The translations under genes and the position numbers were made by a program. The notes beneath the pieces were generated by a model. That model was not told the origin of the DNA. It searched no databases and worked only from the letters and a program-made list of their open reading frames with translations. A DNA stretch of 64,000 bases, from contig NC_134015.1 in the NCBI RefSeq assembly GCF_040712315.1, forward strand, positions 4,128,445 through 4,192,444. Direction: 5' to 3'. Positions 47,500 to 58,180 of the stretch are shown here, piece by piece. The number at the start of each line of letters is the position of its first letter. Position 1 is the stretch's first letter. Source of the DNA: Castanea sativa (taxonomy: Eukaryota; Streptophyta; Magnoliopsida; Fagales; Fagaceae).

Positions 47500-47720
47500 G
47501 CCAATTTTGTTTATGCAATAATCAACGTGTTATTGATTGGAAGATGATGCTATAATTTAGTATTAACCTTTAGAGGTGTGGTGAGTATTATGCGTATGTA
47601 GATGAATTAATTTTTTGATCACAACTCTTGGTTTTTTTGTAATTGTAAAATGTTGTAATCCAAAATTATAATGGATGCTAATGATTAACCTTTATCCAAA
47701 AAAATAGAAGAGACTCTAAG
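47500..47720. mobile_element. Remnant of the 42.8-kb MITE family
   Basis: TAGAGGTGTGGTGAGTATTA, TTTGTAATTGTAAAATGT, and ACCTTTATCCAAAAAAATAG followed by AAGAGACTCT parallel the foldback MITE at 42814-43106. It directly abuts the 5' end of Helitron 2, and the intact copy lies about 30 bp from the Helitron's 3' end. Confidence 0.55.
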
Positions 47721-49463
47721 CAAACGTTGACTTCAATTTAAATCCTAGCATTTAAAAAAAAAATAACATCAAGACATACATCAAACATCCTATGTACAAA
47801 ATATATACTTTACATGGAACCTAAGTCCAAATAAGAAACATATAGAGAAAAGAAGCTTGTTTCGCCAATTTCCACTGTTTCCCTATTTGTAGATAAGAAG
47901 GGACACAAAAATGCTTGATGGGTTATTCAATACTTAACTACTTATTCTTCCATATCTTTTCAAAATGCCTTAGCACCACCATGTCTTGCCATCTTGGTCT
48001 TATATGTTCCAGAGTTGAATTGGCTACCACTTTGCTAGTTGTCATCAATATAATATAATTCCTTCTCATGTCTAAAAGCAGGACAAAAAGAACCCTCAAA
48101 GAAAACAGTATAGCAATAGTCTTCCTTTGAATCCTGAAATATTGCAACCTCTACAATTCCTACATTGAAATGAAACACCAAAACATTTACCTGTCTTAGA
48201 CTTAGAAACTTCAATTAGGAACAAAGTTTGCCAGAAAATAGAAAAAAAAAAAAAAAAAAAAACAACAACAACAACGTATCCTTTCTCTTTACAAATGCAC
48301 CTAGCTAATGGTTCTTTCTTCCTAATTCATATCCAAACTTACATCAATATAACTTCTGCCTCCACACAATAAGTCAATAACATACCAATGGAGAGGTCAC
48401 GCTTATAAGAAGCTGAATGATTAACAAATTTTCTTAGTTTTTGATACTTGGTTGTGCTTGTGTTTAGTGGTATATTGTTAAAATCTTTTACTTACAGAAA
48501 AAAGAATGAACTATTACCCAATTTTGAACATACAATATTAAACCCATAATAAGCCCATGACCTAATAGCACAATATTAAACTCATCTTTAAATTAAGTAA
48601 GATCCACATTTTCTTTTGCTAATAATAATGTATAAGTTCAAACATTGAGTTTTAAGATGATCCATTCAAATTTTAAGGTGTAAATTCCATTTTTGAGGAC
48701 AAATCACTCAAAAGATAAATATTCCAAAAAAAAAGGGGGAGAAGTTTAAATTGATTTTTTTTTTTTTTGTGTATAATCAATGATCTTATTTCTCTCCTGT
48801 TAAATTTCTCTATTTAATTGTTCTATCATAGAGAAATTGCAAGTCACAATGAGATTATGAGAGTATAGAAATCTGTCACAACATAACGACAGAGAAAGTC
48901 CCAAACCCATAAATATTGATGATTAATGTTTCTAAGCTTTAATATGAAGTCTAAAGGGAAAAAATAAGATCAAAATTGGTTTAATCCTACAAAATGAAAT
49001 TAAAGAAAGAAAAGACTTATAATCATGTCACTTCAAACAACATACAATTGTGTAATTCAAATATCACAAACAGATAAAAGAAGGAAATATATTTATTAAG
49101 AATGCCTATTTTAGGCTTGAAATTTATGAAGAAAAATTATTACTTTTTGATGGGAAGGATTCTTTTGTACTTTGAAGTGTGAAAGAAAGGTTTGCATGAC
49201 CATGTCAGTGCTTCTTCTCTCTAACGTCGTCGGCTACTAAGTCATTGATGGAGTGGATGAAGATGCCAAGGCTTGGTTTACTGGTATGAAAATCCTGATA
49301 CGATCTGTTGATTCTTGTTGAAAAAGCATGTGTTCGAAAAATTTTAAGTAAAAAATAGAGATAAAAATGAATAAACATAAACAATGGGAGATGTTGATAA
49401 GGATTCACCATCAGAATCTGCTTTGTGTTTTTGGACAACGGTTTGAGGGAGGAGAAGTTTGTG
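47721..49463. other. Non-coding stretch
   Basis: A/T-rich sequence without a supported gene. Short minus-strand frames at 47938-48147 and 49205-49438 match nothing I recognise. Confidence 0.5.
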
Positions 49464-49681
49464 TTGCTCTATTCACATCAGTCTATGTAAAAATTTCCTC
49501 TATTTTACACAAAAAACTCCTTTTAAAATTTTACACATTCACTTTTACAAATTACCCACATCAGTTCATCTATCCTACACCCTCTATTAATTAAATAATA
49601 ATTTTTTCACTTTTTTTATTAATTTCCTCAACTACCGTGGCGCGTCTTTATTTCATTTCTCCTTTTCTTCCGTTCTGATTA

Positions 49682-49722
<41 letters not shown>

Positions 49723-50569
49723 TCTCTTCATTTCTTCTCTTCATTTCTCACTCTCTCTACCCAGATCATCTCTCTCACTCTCTCTCTACCCAGATCAAAG
49801 CTCGATCGGAGCTCCGATCCAGCGCTCGGAGCGTGATCGCGAGCTCCGATCCAGCGCTCGGAGCGCGATCCGAGCTCCGATCCAGCGCTCCGAGCGCGAT
49901 CCGAGCTCCGATCCAGCGCTCGGAGCGCGATCGGAGCTCCGATCCAGCGCTCCGAGCGCGAGCGCGCGCTCGGAGCCAGCGCTCGGGGCGCGTTCCGGGC
50001 TTCGATCACGCGCTCCGTGCGCGATCGCGAGCTCCGATCCAGCGCTCCGAGCGCGATCGCGAGCTCCGATCCAGCGCTCGGAGCGCGATCCGAGCTCCGA
50101 TCCAGCGCGATCGCGAGCTCCGATCCAGCGCGATCGCGAGCTCCGATCCAGCGCTCCGATCGCCGATCCGAGCTCCGATCCAGCGTCCGCCAGCTCCGAT
50201 CCACGGCAAGACCCACGAGCTCTGACCAGTGAAGCACCGATCTACAAGTCAAGCACCGATCTGTGGTTGTTTGTGTATGTCTGTGTTTTTTTTTTTTTTT
50301 TGAGCAAAGTATATCTCTGTATTCTGTGTTGAGAAAGTGATGGAGTCTGTTGAGAACGGATCAGAGAGAGAAAAAAAGGAGCGAAGGGAAAATAGTAAAA
50401 TATTGTTTAGCCGAGCTACGGAACCGTGTATATTTACACGGTCGTAGCTCGTGGATGAGTTTCCACATTTTTACCCAGTTTTAGATACACTGATGTAGCT
50501 CAAAATGTGTAAAATTGAAAAAAATTTGTATTATACATAATTTTAGATAAACTGATGTGGATGCTCTTA
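49464..50569. mobile_element. Inverted-repeat element with CpG-rich minisatellite core
   Basis: The left end (GCTCTATTCACATCAGTCTA) and the reverse complement of the right end (AGAGCATCCACATCAGTTTA) match. A second inverted pair follows inside: ATTTTACACATTCACTT...CCACATCAGTTCATCTAT against ATTTTACACATTTTGAGC...TACATCAGTGTATCTAA. Such layered ends fit a non-autonomous DNA transposon. TTGTGT next to both ends may be part of the target duplication. Inside are a (TC)n run (49685-49720), the minisatellite and a 50410-50455 palindrome (CGAGCTACGGAACCGTGTAT against ATTTACACGGTCGTAGCTCG). Confidence 0.62.
49799..50212 (+). repeat. CpG-rich ~31-bp minisatellite
   Basis: At least ten units around GAGCTCCGATCCAGCG(CTC), starting at 49809, 49841, 49872, 49903 and 49934 (31-32 bp apart), then degenerate units, then a 22-bp subunit array near 50092-50160. 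It is extremely rich in G, C and CpG in an A/T-rich region and self-complementary (GAGCGCGATCGCGAGCTC). Both strands are open in several frames only because of the repeat composition. Confidence 0.9.
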
Positions 50570-51211
50570 GTTGTGTAAATTATTTGAACGTGACTTAGTA
50601 AAAGACGTGCATTTAGGAAACTGTTAAAAATTGTTTAGTTTGAAGTTTATTACTTTGTTTTAAATTTGATTCTTTTTGTTTGAGATTAAAAAAAAAAACG
50701 TGCTTGATTTATTTTTTTAATGAAAAAATGTGCTTGATTTTTTTTTTTAATAACAAAATGTGCTTGATTTTGTTAGGAGAGGTATATGTTAATAATTTGC
50801 TAAATTTAAGGATATGGATGGAAAGTTATAGTAATAGTTTTTTAATAGGAGTGTTTTTTTCCCTTTAAATTCAAAATAAATAAGATATTTGAAAAAAAAA
50901 ACGTGAGATCATGGAGTTAGGAAAAAAAATTCTATAAAAAAAAATTGAAAACATTTAACCGAGAGAGTGGTCATATTTTTCACCTAAGAAAAGGTGGTCC
51001 TATTTTGTAGGCAATATTTTAGTGGGAGTTAAAAGACGTAGTTTTACCAAATTATCCTTTAATTTTGTCTTTACTTAAACTTAGGGAAATAAGAGTATTT
51101 TGGAAAAAAAAAATCCAGTCCAAATAGGGGCAGCCGCTTAAATAGTAGTATAGTTATAAGATTCACAAACCCCTTCTTTTTCTCTTTTGTCCTCCATTCG
51201 TGTCTGGTTAT
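50570..51211. other. Non-coding stretch
   Basis: Contains three imperfect copies of (A)TGTGCTTGATTT(A/T)TTTTTT at 50698-50770 and A/T homopolymers. No gene is seen. Confidence 0.5.
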
Positions 51212-51222
51212 TACAATAAAGA

Positions 51223-51387
51223 ACCACTGCATATCCTTGGTGCGATGGTCACTCTACAAGTATAAGTGCTTGTGGAGTGTGGAGAGCAAGGACCGGGGTT
51301 CAAGTCTCCAAGAGGGAGCTTCACACACATATATACTTAGATTAAGTTAGAGCAAAAATTCTATCTTGTATATTAAAAAAAAAAAAC
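51223..51387 (+). mobile_element. tRNA-derived SINE with 11-bp target duplication
   Basis: About 165 bp with a pol III A-box-like TTGGTGCGATGGTCAC and a B-box-like GGGGTTCAAGTCTCC about 55 bases later, a body ending CTATCTTGTATATT and an A tail. TACAATAAAGA flanks it perfectly (51212-51222, 51388-51398). The intact target duplication and pure tail suggest a fairly young insertion. A relative lies at 36419-36570. Confidence 0.9.
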
Positions 51388-51398
51388 TACAATAAAGA

Positions 51399-52426
51399 TA
51401 TTGAGAAAGAAAAAGACAACTATATTTAGGAAATGACTTATAAAAAAAACTATATTTAGGAAATGATAAAATAGAATACATATATAGATACATACAATTG
51501 GGATGGAATAAGACGAGACGAGACAAACAAGAGAAGCCGAGAAGGCGGGTTGAATGGGATGAAAATTTTAAACAAGATAAAGCGAGATGAAAGGGATGAA
51601 ATTTTTTCATGTGCTAAAACTTGATTCAGATGCAATAGTAGTTATAGGAATGTTCATGAGATCTCGTTCCATTAAAAAGAGCTCTGGAAGCCGGTTGTAA
51701 TGTTTTTCCACCAAGAGAGAATTTCCAACTTTAGATTTTGCTTTTTGATTTGAGTCACTATTAAATTATTTTGTTTTGTTTACTGTTTGTCACTTTGTCA
51801 TCCACTCACTGAGGCCGGGTTTGTGGCTTTGTGCTAGTTAGATACTTAGATTAGATAGATATTAGTATATTACATTATTACTATTAATACTATATTAAAT
51901 AGACAAACTTGTTTCTAAAAAAAAAATAGACAAACTTGGAACCAAAAAAATAAAAATTGGACGTGTTGTAAGATAGATAGATATTAGAATATTACTATTT
52001 CTTTTATATATTTTTTTTCTCATAAAAATTTTCTTTAAATAGATTGTTAATTATTGCCTTAGAGGCATCTGTTAACATTTTCTAATAAGAAAAATTCAAG
52101 AATCTCTTTAAAAGATTGTGGTCTCAAGATCATGGAAAACTTTCATATATTTACCCATCACGAGTCCCTATGTAAGTGGTGTGGATTTGCTTCCAGTAAA
52201 TTATATTGTTTTCTTCAAGATGATGTTTAATTCTTAAAACTGAACAAAAAAGTGGTAATATAGTTATCAATTTATACGATGTTTTATCATTTCCTCTATT
52301 TCATATTTTAATCTATAAAAACATTCGAACAATTAAAGAGGAGGAATTTCTATTTCCCTCTCCTCTACTTAATTTAAAAAATAAATAAATAAAGGAAAAT
52401 AATAACCATATCTCTTTCCCTTCTAT
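51399..52426. other. Non-coding stretch
   Basis: A/T-rich, with local direct repeats such as AACTATATTTAGGAAATGA (twice near 51418-51466) and ATAGACAAACTTG (twice near 51900-51940). No gene is seen. Confidence 0.5.
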
Positions 52427-52431
52427 ATAAC

Positions 52432-52722
52432 TAAAAGTGCAGCTGAAAATGCAGCTGAAAATCAAGAGGACAATGCAGCTGAAAATCAGGAGGAACATAT
52501 ACCAAAATCACCTAAATTGTAGAAGGTAGACAGCTAGCAAAATACCACAGCTAGCTGTCCTTATTTCTTTCGGCTGTTACACATGATTGGCTACCTATTC
52601 TTTCTCCTCTGTACATATCCATCTAAATGGACAATATACAAAAATGTAATAGTTTCTATATAAATGAAATACCAGCTCTTTCTCTATCTCAAGGTGAGAT
52701 AGAATTTCTCAAAAATTCTTTA
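52432..52722 (+). repeat. 5' LTR of the Copia element
   Basis: 291 bp. It opens with GCAGCTGAAAAT-based repeats, has TATATAAATG near 52658 and ends TTCTTTA immediately before the PBS. Confidence 0.92.
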
Positions 52723-52735
52723 TGGTATCAGAGCC
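52723..52735 (+). promoter_or_regulatory. Primer binding site (initiator Met-tRNA)
   Basis: TGGTATCAGAGCC directly follows the LTR. Confidence 0.92.
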
Positions 52736-52780
52736 AACCGTGAGATAGAGAGAGAAACAATTTTTTTTTTTCAACCCACT

Positions 52781-55700
52781 ATGTCAACCACATCAAGCTC
52801 TTCCCTTGCCCTCACTCAATTTGATGACTATCCATATCCTGTGACACAGAATATTGCAAATTTTTTGTCACTTCGTCTCTCCTCTACCAACTTCCTTCTC
52901 TGGAAAACACAAATGCTCAATATCCTTGAGAGCTATGACCTCTAAGGCTTTATCAATGGTGAAGTTCAACCACCACCCCAGTTCATCAATAATACTGACT
53001 CTAGCACACGAACTAATCCTGCATTTGTGAAGTGGCGCAAAACTGATTGTCTTGTCAAAGGTTGGTTGACAGCCACTCTTTCCGAGGAAGTTCTTGGCAT
53101 TGCTGTAGGCCTCAATACTGCCTTTGAGGTCTGGAATGCATTGGTTCATGCATTTGCTCGTGTCTCATTAGACCGAAGCCTTGCGCTGAAGCAGCGGCTT
53201 ACCTCTATAACTCGAGGTACCGATACCTTAGCTGTTTATCTCCGTCGGTTCAAAGCTGTATGCGATGATCTTACAGCCATTGGGAAGCCAGTTCTAGATC
53301 ACAAGAAATCATGGTGGCTACTCAATGGGCTTGGCAAAGAATATGAGATGTTCACTACTACCATGTTGAAACCACCAGTCCTTCCATACTCTGAAATTGT
53401 CACTTCACTGGAGAGTTATGCTGAAAGGCATAAGCTTGATGCTCAACCCACTCCTCAAATGGCTTTCTATGGCCAACGCAACAATAAAAATAAAAGTAGC
53501 AATGGTGGTCAAGGGTCCTTTAATTCTAAGGGACGTGGGTTTGTTCAAGGTGCTCAATCTGCATTAAAGAATTCCAGCCATCCTACATGAAATCTGCCAG
53601 CAAATTCACCAATCATCGCAGCCAAAAACACAAAAGATGAAGCAATTATATGTCAGATTTGCAACAAAAGGAACCACATTGCCCTCAAATGCTTTAATCG
53701 ATTCAATCACTCATTCACAGCAGACAGCATTCCACAAGCATTAGCAGCTATAACCATTGCTGACAATCAAGATTCTGAGTGGTTCCCAGACACAGGAGCT
53801 AGTGACCATATTACTAGTAACCCAGGTAATCTTCATTCCTTAACTCCTTATCATGGATCCAATGGTGTTATGGTTGGCAATGGTCATACTTTACCTATCA
53901 CACACATTGGTGAAACTACTCTTGGTACTGGTTCTTCTCCTATTCACTTAAAAGATGTGCTATTAGTTCCTAATATTAAGAAAGATCTGCTCTCTGTTAG
54001 TAAACTTACTACTGATTATCCACTCATCTTTGAGTTTGATGGACATGGTTTTGTGATAAAGGACAGGACAACTAACAAAACAGTAGCCAAAAGGAGTAAA
54101 TGAGGTGGTCTTTTTGCCTTTAATAGAGGTCCAATAGCCCTATTCTCCCATCGATTCAAGCAGGTTGCTAGAGATTGTTGGCACTATCGCCTCAGTCATG
54201 CACACCAAAGGATCATCGATCACTTGCACTCAAAAAATTTCATTTCTTCTGCTTCAGCATCTAAGTCTTCTTCAATTTGTACTAGTTGTCAAATGGGGAA
54301 ATTGTGTAGGCTTCCATTCTTGCCTAGAGAAAATGAAATAAAACTCCCATTTTATAAAATTCATTGTGATCTATGGGGGCCAGCCCTTGTGTCTTCTAGA
54401 GAAAAGTTTCGCTACTACACAATATTTGTTGATGAGTTTACCAATTTTACTTGGTTTTTTCCTATGAAAAAGAAGTCAGAATTTTTTAGCTGCTTTGATT
54501 TATTCTATAAATATGTGGAATGTTAGTTTAATGCAAAAATATGTGTCTTTCAAAGTGATGAAGGTAGAGAATTTGCAGATCGTGAGTTCTTGCAGTTTCT
54601 AGCCACGAAAGGTATTCACCATCAATATGCTTGTCCAAAAACACCTGAGCAAAATGGCAAGGTTGAGAGAAAACATCGAAATATCACTGAATTGGGACTC
54701 ACAATGATGTTCCATGCACATCTACCACCAAGATTTTGAACAGATTGCTTTTCCACAGCAGTGTTCCTAATCAACCGTCTACCATTCCCACACCTCAACA
54801 TGGAATCTCCTTTTTTCAGACTCTATGGAAGAAATTCGGACTATTCTTCATTACGAGTATTGGGCTCAAAGTGCTTTCCTTACCTTGGTGAGTATAGATC
54901 ACATAAGCTTGATCCAAAGTCCCTTCCTTGTGTTTTTATTGGCTATAGCATGAAGCATAAGGGGTACAAATGTTTGTATCCACCGACTGGGCGAGTTTAT
55001 ATCTCACGCCATGTGGTCTTTGATAAATCCATCTTTCCTTATTCCACGCCTACAAGCTTGTACAAGAGTGATTCTCTTGAGGGGGAGCTTTGCATCTTCT
55101 CAGAATGGGAGATTGATCCACCAAATGATTCTCCTCCACCTTACTCTACACCTCTTTCAGCCTTTGCACCGCCTGAATCTCAAGACATCACTAGCCAACT
55201 GCACCATCAAATGCATGACAATTCCTCCTTAGCTGAGCCTCCTAAAGTGACCATATCAGGCTCTTCTTTGTCTGAGCCATGTCAAGCATCTTCCTTAGAT
55301 CCACCAGTAGAGACCACTCCTATTCCTCCTGAAACAAACCTAACTCAGCACCCCATGCTCACTCGTTCCAAGGTTGGTGTACATAAGCCCAACCCCAAGT
55401 ATGCTAATCTCCATGTAGCTCGCATAAAGCATGATATCCCAACTGAACCCTGATCCATTTGAAATGCTAAAAGTCACCCAGGTTGGGTAGCTGCCATGGA
55501 TGAGGAGATGGATGCCCTTGCTACAAACAAAACATGGATCCTTGTTCCGTCCAAACCTGAGATGAATGTGGTGGGATGTAAATGGGTTTATAAAGCTAAA
55601 CTTAAACCCGATGGCTCCTTAGAGCGACTCAAAGCATGATTAGTTGCCAAAGGGTTTCATCAAGTTGATGGCATAGATTTCTCAGAAACCTTCTCTCCTG

Positions 55701-57103
55701 TTATCAAACCTGCTAGTATTCGACTTACCCTCACAATAGCAGTTGTCAAAGGATGGGAGATTTGCCAACTTGACGTAAAAAATGCGTTCCTTCATGGCTT
55801 TCTATCTACTCCTGTTTACATGCATCAACCACCGGGTTATGTTGATCCAGTACACCCTACTCATGTTTGCCAACTAAGTCGTGCCCTATATGGCCTCAAA
55901 CAAGCCCCTCGTTCTTGGTTTGATAGGCTTAGTGACTTTCTTCTTCAACTTGGCTTTTATGGCAGCATATCTGACCTGAGTTTGTTCATTTGTCAATCTT
56001 CTCATGGAGTTCTTATTTTACTACTCTACATTAATGATATGATAGTCACTGGTGATGACCCAACTAGGATTCAATGGCTTATCTCTCAATTGGCTCGTGA
56101 ATTCTCCATTAAAGATTTGGGTTTTCTCCATCATTTCCTTGGCATTGAAGTCCATCAAAGTACCCAAGTTCTTTTCCTTTCACAAACATGCTATGCTTTG
56201 GAACTTCTAGATCATGCTGCCATGACATCATGCAAACCAATTTCGACACCCATGCCCTCAAAAGGTCGGCAACTACCCATCAGTAATGCTCTTTACCCTG
56301 ACCCCACACATTATCGTAGCCTAGTTGGAGGACTATAATATCTTACCTTCACTAGACCAGAACTTTCCTATAGTGTCAATTTTGTGTGTCAATTTATGCA
56401 TGCTCCTACAATGGCTCATTACCAGCTTGTCAAATACATTATGCGCTATGTCCATGGGACTGCTCACTTTGGGTTACAAATTTTGGCCTCAACTACTCTT
56501 GATTTGTATGGGTTTTCTGATGCTGATTGGGCAGGTTGCTCTATTAGCCGACTGTCTACCATAGGGTTCTGCACTTTTCTATGCAGTAATTGCATCTCTT
56601 GGAGTGCCAAAAAGCAATCAACTGTGTCTTGATCTAGTGTTGAGGCTGAGTATTGCTCCATGGCATCCACTGCAGCTGAACTCACATGGCTGTCCTTCTT
56701 ACTTCGTGATCTTGGTATTGCCCTCCCTCGCCCTCCAATACTACATTGTGATAACTTGAGTGCTTTGTATATGACAGTGAATCCTGTCTTTCATGGGAGG
56801 AAAAAACACATTGAACTAGATTATCACTATGTTCGTGAAAAGTTGGCTCTTGGTTCTCTTGAAACCCGCTTTGTTCCATCCAACCATCAACTAGCTGATA
56901 TTCTCACCAAGCCCCTCTCCAAGGTTGCCTTTCAGGAATTATGAAACAAACTTGGCCTTTGTCCTGATCCACGGCCAAGTTTGAGGGGGAGTAAAAGTGC
57001 AGCTGAAAATCAGGATAGTGCAGCTGAAAATGCAGCTGAAAATCAGGAGGACAGTACAGCTGAAAATCAGGAAGAAAATATACCAAGATCACCTAAATTG
57101 TAG
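52781..57103 (+). pseudogene. Copia gag-pol polyprotein with about ten in-frame stops
   Basis: It starts MSTTSSSSLALTQF at 52781. Gag (UBN2 type) runs to about 53740 with the zinc knuckle CQICNKRNHIALKC. The protease has FPDTGASDHIT (Asp at 53789). The integrase has an N-terminal His/Cys region (HYRLSHAH...CTSCQMGK), CDLWGP, QSDEG and PEQNGKVERKHR, holding the D,D,E residues. The RT has KWVYKAKLKPDG, CQLDVKNAFLHG, LYGLKQAPRSW and YINDMIVTG in place of YVDD. The RNase H has FSDADWAG, SSVEAEY and LADILTKPLS. Stops lie near 52943, 53588, 54101, 54524, 54737, 55451, 55637, 56336, 56630 and 56942. Most fit C-to-T change in CGA, CAA, CAG or TGG codons. No frameshift is seen. Confidence 0.92.
56982..56991 (+). 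promoter_or_regulatory. Polypurine tract
   Basis: TGAGGGGGAG (56982-56991) directly precedes the 3'LTR, the usual Copia plus-strand primer site. Confidence 0.85.
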
Positions 57104-57301
57104 AAGGTAGACAGCTAGCAAAATACCATAGCTAGCTGTCCTTATTTCTTTCGGCTGTTACACATGATTTGTTCTCTATTCTTTCTTCTCTGTACATATC
57201 CATCTAAATGGACAATATACAAAATGTAATAGTTTCTATATAAATGAAATACCAGCTCTCTCTCTATCTCAAGGTGAGATAGAATTTCTCAAAATTCTTT
57301 A
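56992..57301 (+). repeat. 3' LTR of the Copia element, with coding-like repeats
   Basis: 310 bp. The pol frame continues past the TGA at 56942 through the PPT into this LTR to a TAG at 57101-57103. The first ~100 bp are units of 12, 21 and 24 bp based on GCAGCTGAAAAT that keep this frame and read AAENQ(E/D)-type repeats. Confidence 0.88.
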
Positions 57302-57306
57302 ATAAC

Positions 57307-58180
57307 ATCCCAAAAAAATTCAATTAAAAAAAGCCTACATTTGATCTGCAATAAAAAATCTCTTAAGAAAATAAATTGTCTCAAAACCAAATCACTTAAA
57401 TAAATTTTCTTTAATCTCCAAATAACAAATGATCTAGTATCTTTCAACTAGCATGAGCTTCAACAATTAAAAAAAGAAGAAGAAGTGAGAATCAAGTTCA
57501 ACAACAATGGATATAAGTGCTTTGCAAAAGCATATATAGGTGTTAGAAGCTCATTGTTTTTCTAGTATCTTTTAATTAATAATTTGATGGCAAGGCAGAA
57601 ATTAAGCAAGTCATTGTGTTCATCTTCAACTCTTGTGCTTTCCTTTTTCCTTTTGGTTGCCATCTTTTTTGTTGAAAAGATTGAAGTTAAAGTTAACCCC
57701 TAGTTATATTATTTGAAGAACACGTGTTGTCCCAAATAGTACTGAAGCTTAAGAGTCACGCGGACTATGATAATAAATTTGACAAAATCAAATTAGTGGT
57801 GATTAGGTTAAGAATGGAAGATATTCAGCAAGAAGGCCCTTGTTTAAATCCAAAAGATTGGAAAGTCAGCAATCAATTAAGCTGACTCGGACTGTGCTAT
57901 ATATATATTAAACGTTTTTCTTGAGAGATATTAAATTTTCTCTATAAATAATTATCGAGAAAAAAATTCCTTGAGTAAATATACTTATGAAAGATCAACG
58001 TATTGATGCATATCCTAAGCTCCAAGCAGTCGTCACTTGTCACAATGAAAAACAACTTGAAAAAAATTTTACCCTCTCAGGAATGTGCACTTCTAATCTA
58101 TTTATTTTATTTCTATTTTACATATATAATATCATATATTTATGTGTAAAAATAAACAAAAAGTTGCATTGAGGTCGATC
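57307..58180. repeat. Block E, fifth copy, and flanking non-coding DNA
   Basis: About 57570-57960 parallels the other E copies (TTAATTAATAATTTGATGG, AGCAAGTCATTG, TTGAAGTTAAAGTTAACCCC, TTTGACAAAATCAAATTAG, GTTTAAATCCAAAAGATTGG). About 58025-58060 (CAGTCGTCACTTGTCACAAT) matches 18592-18610. No peptide exon is seen near it. Confidence 0.6.

Larger units (their letters stand above)
52432..57301 (+). mobile_element. Ty1-Copia retrotransposon, complete structure, inactive
   Basis: It is 4,870 bp with LTRs of 291 and 310 bp, PBS, gag, protease, integrase, RT, RNase H and PPT in Copia order (integrase before RT), bounded by the target duplication ATAAC (52427-52431, 57302-57306). LTRs start TAAAAG and end CTTTA, i.e. 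TA..TA rather than TG..CA. The LTRs are very alike apart from one 21-bp repeat unit, two 1-bp indels and scattered substitutions, so the insertion is fairly young. Short LTRs and compact size suit the Ale/Retrofit-like lineages. All coding is in one frame and interrupted only by stops. Confidence 0.93.

Noticed and set aside
49728..50252. 174-codon and other long open frames on both strands
   Set aside because: They arise from the CpG-rich minisatellite, which lacks stops in most frames; the proteins are simple repeats.
51223..51387. A- and B-box sequences as a possible tRNA gene
   Set aside because: No cloverleaf or CCA-proximal stem; A tail and target duplication show a SINE.
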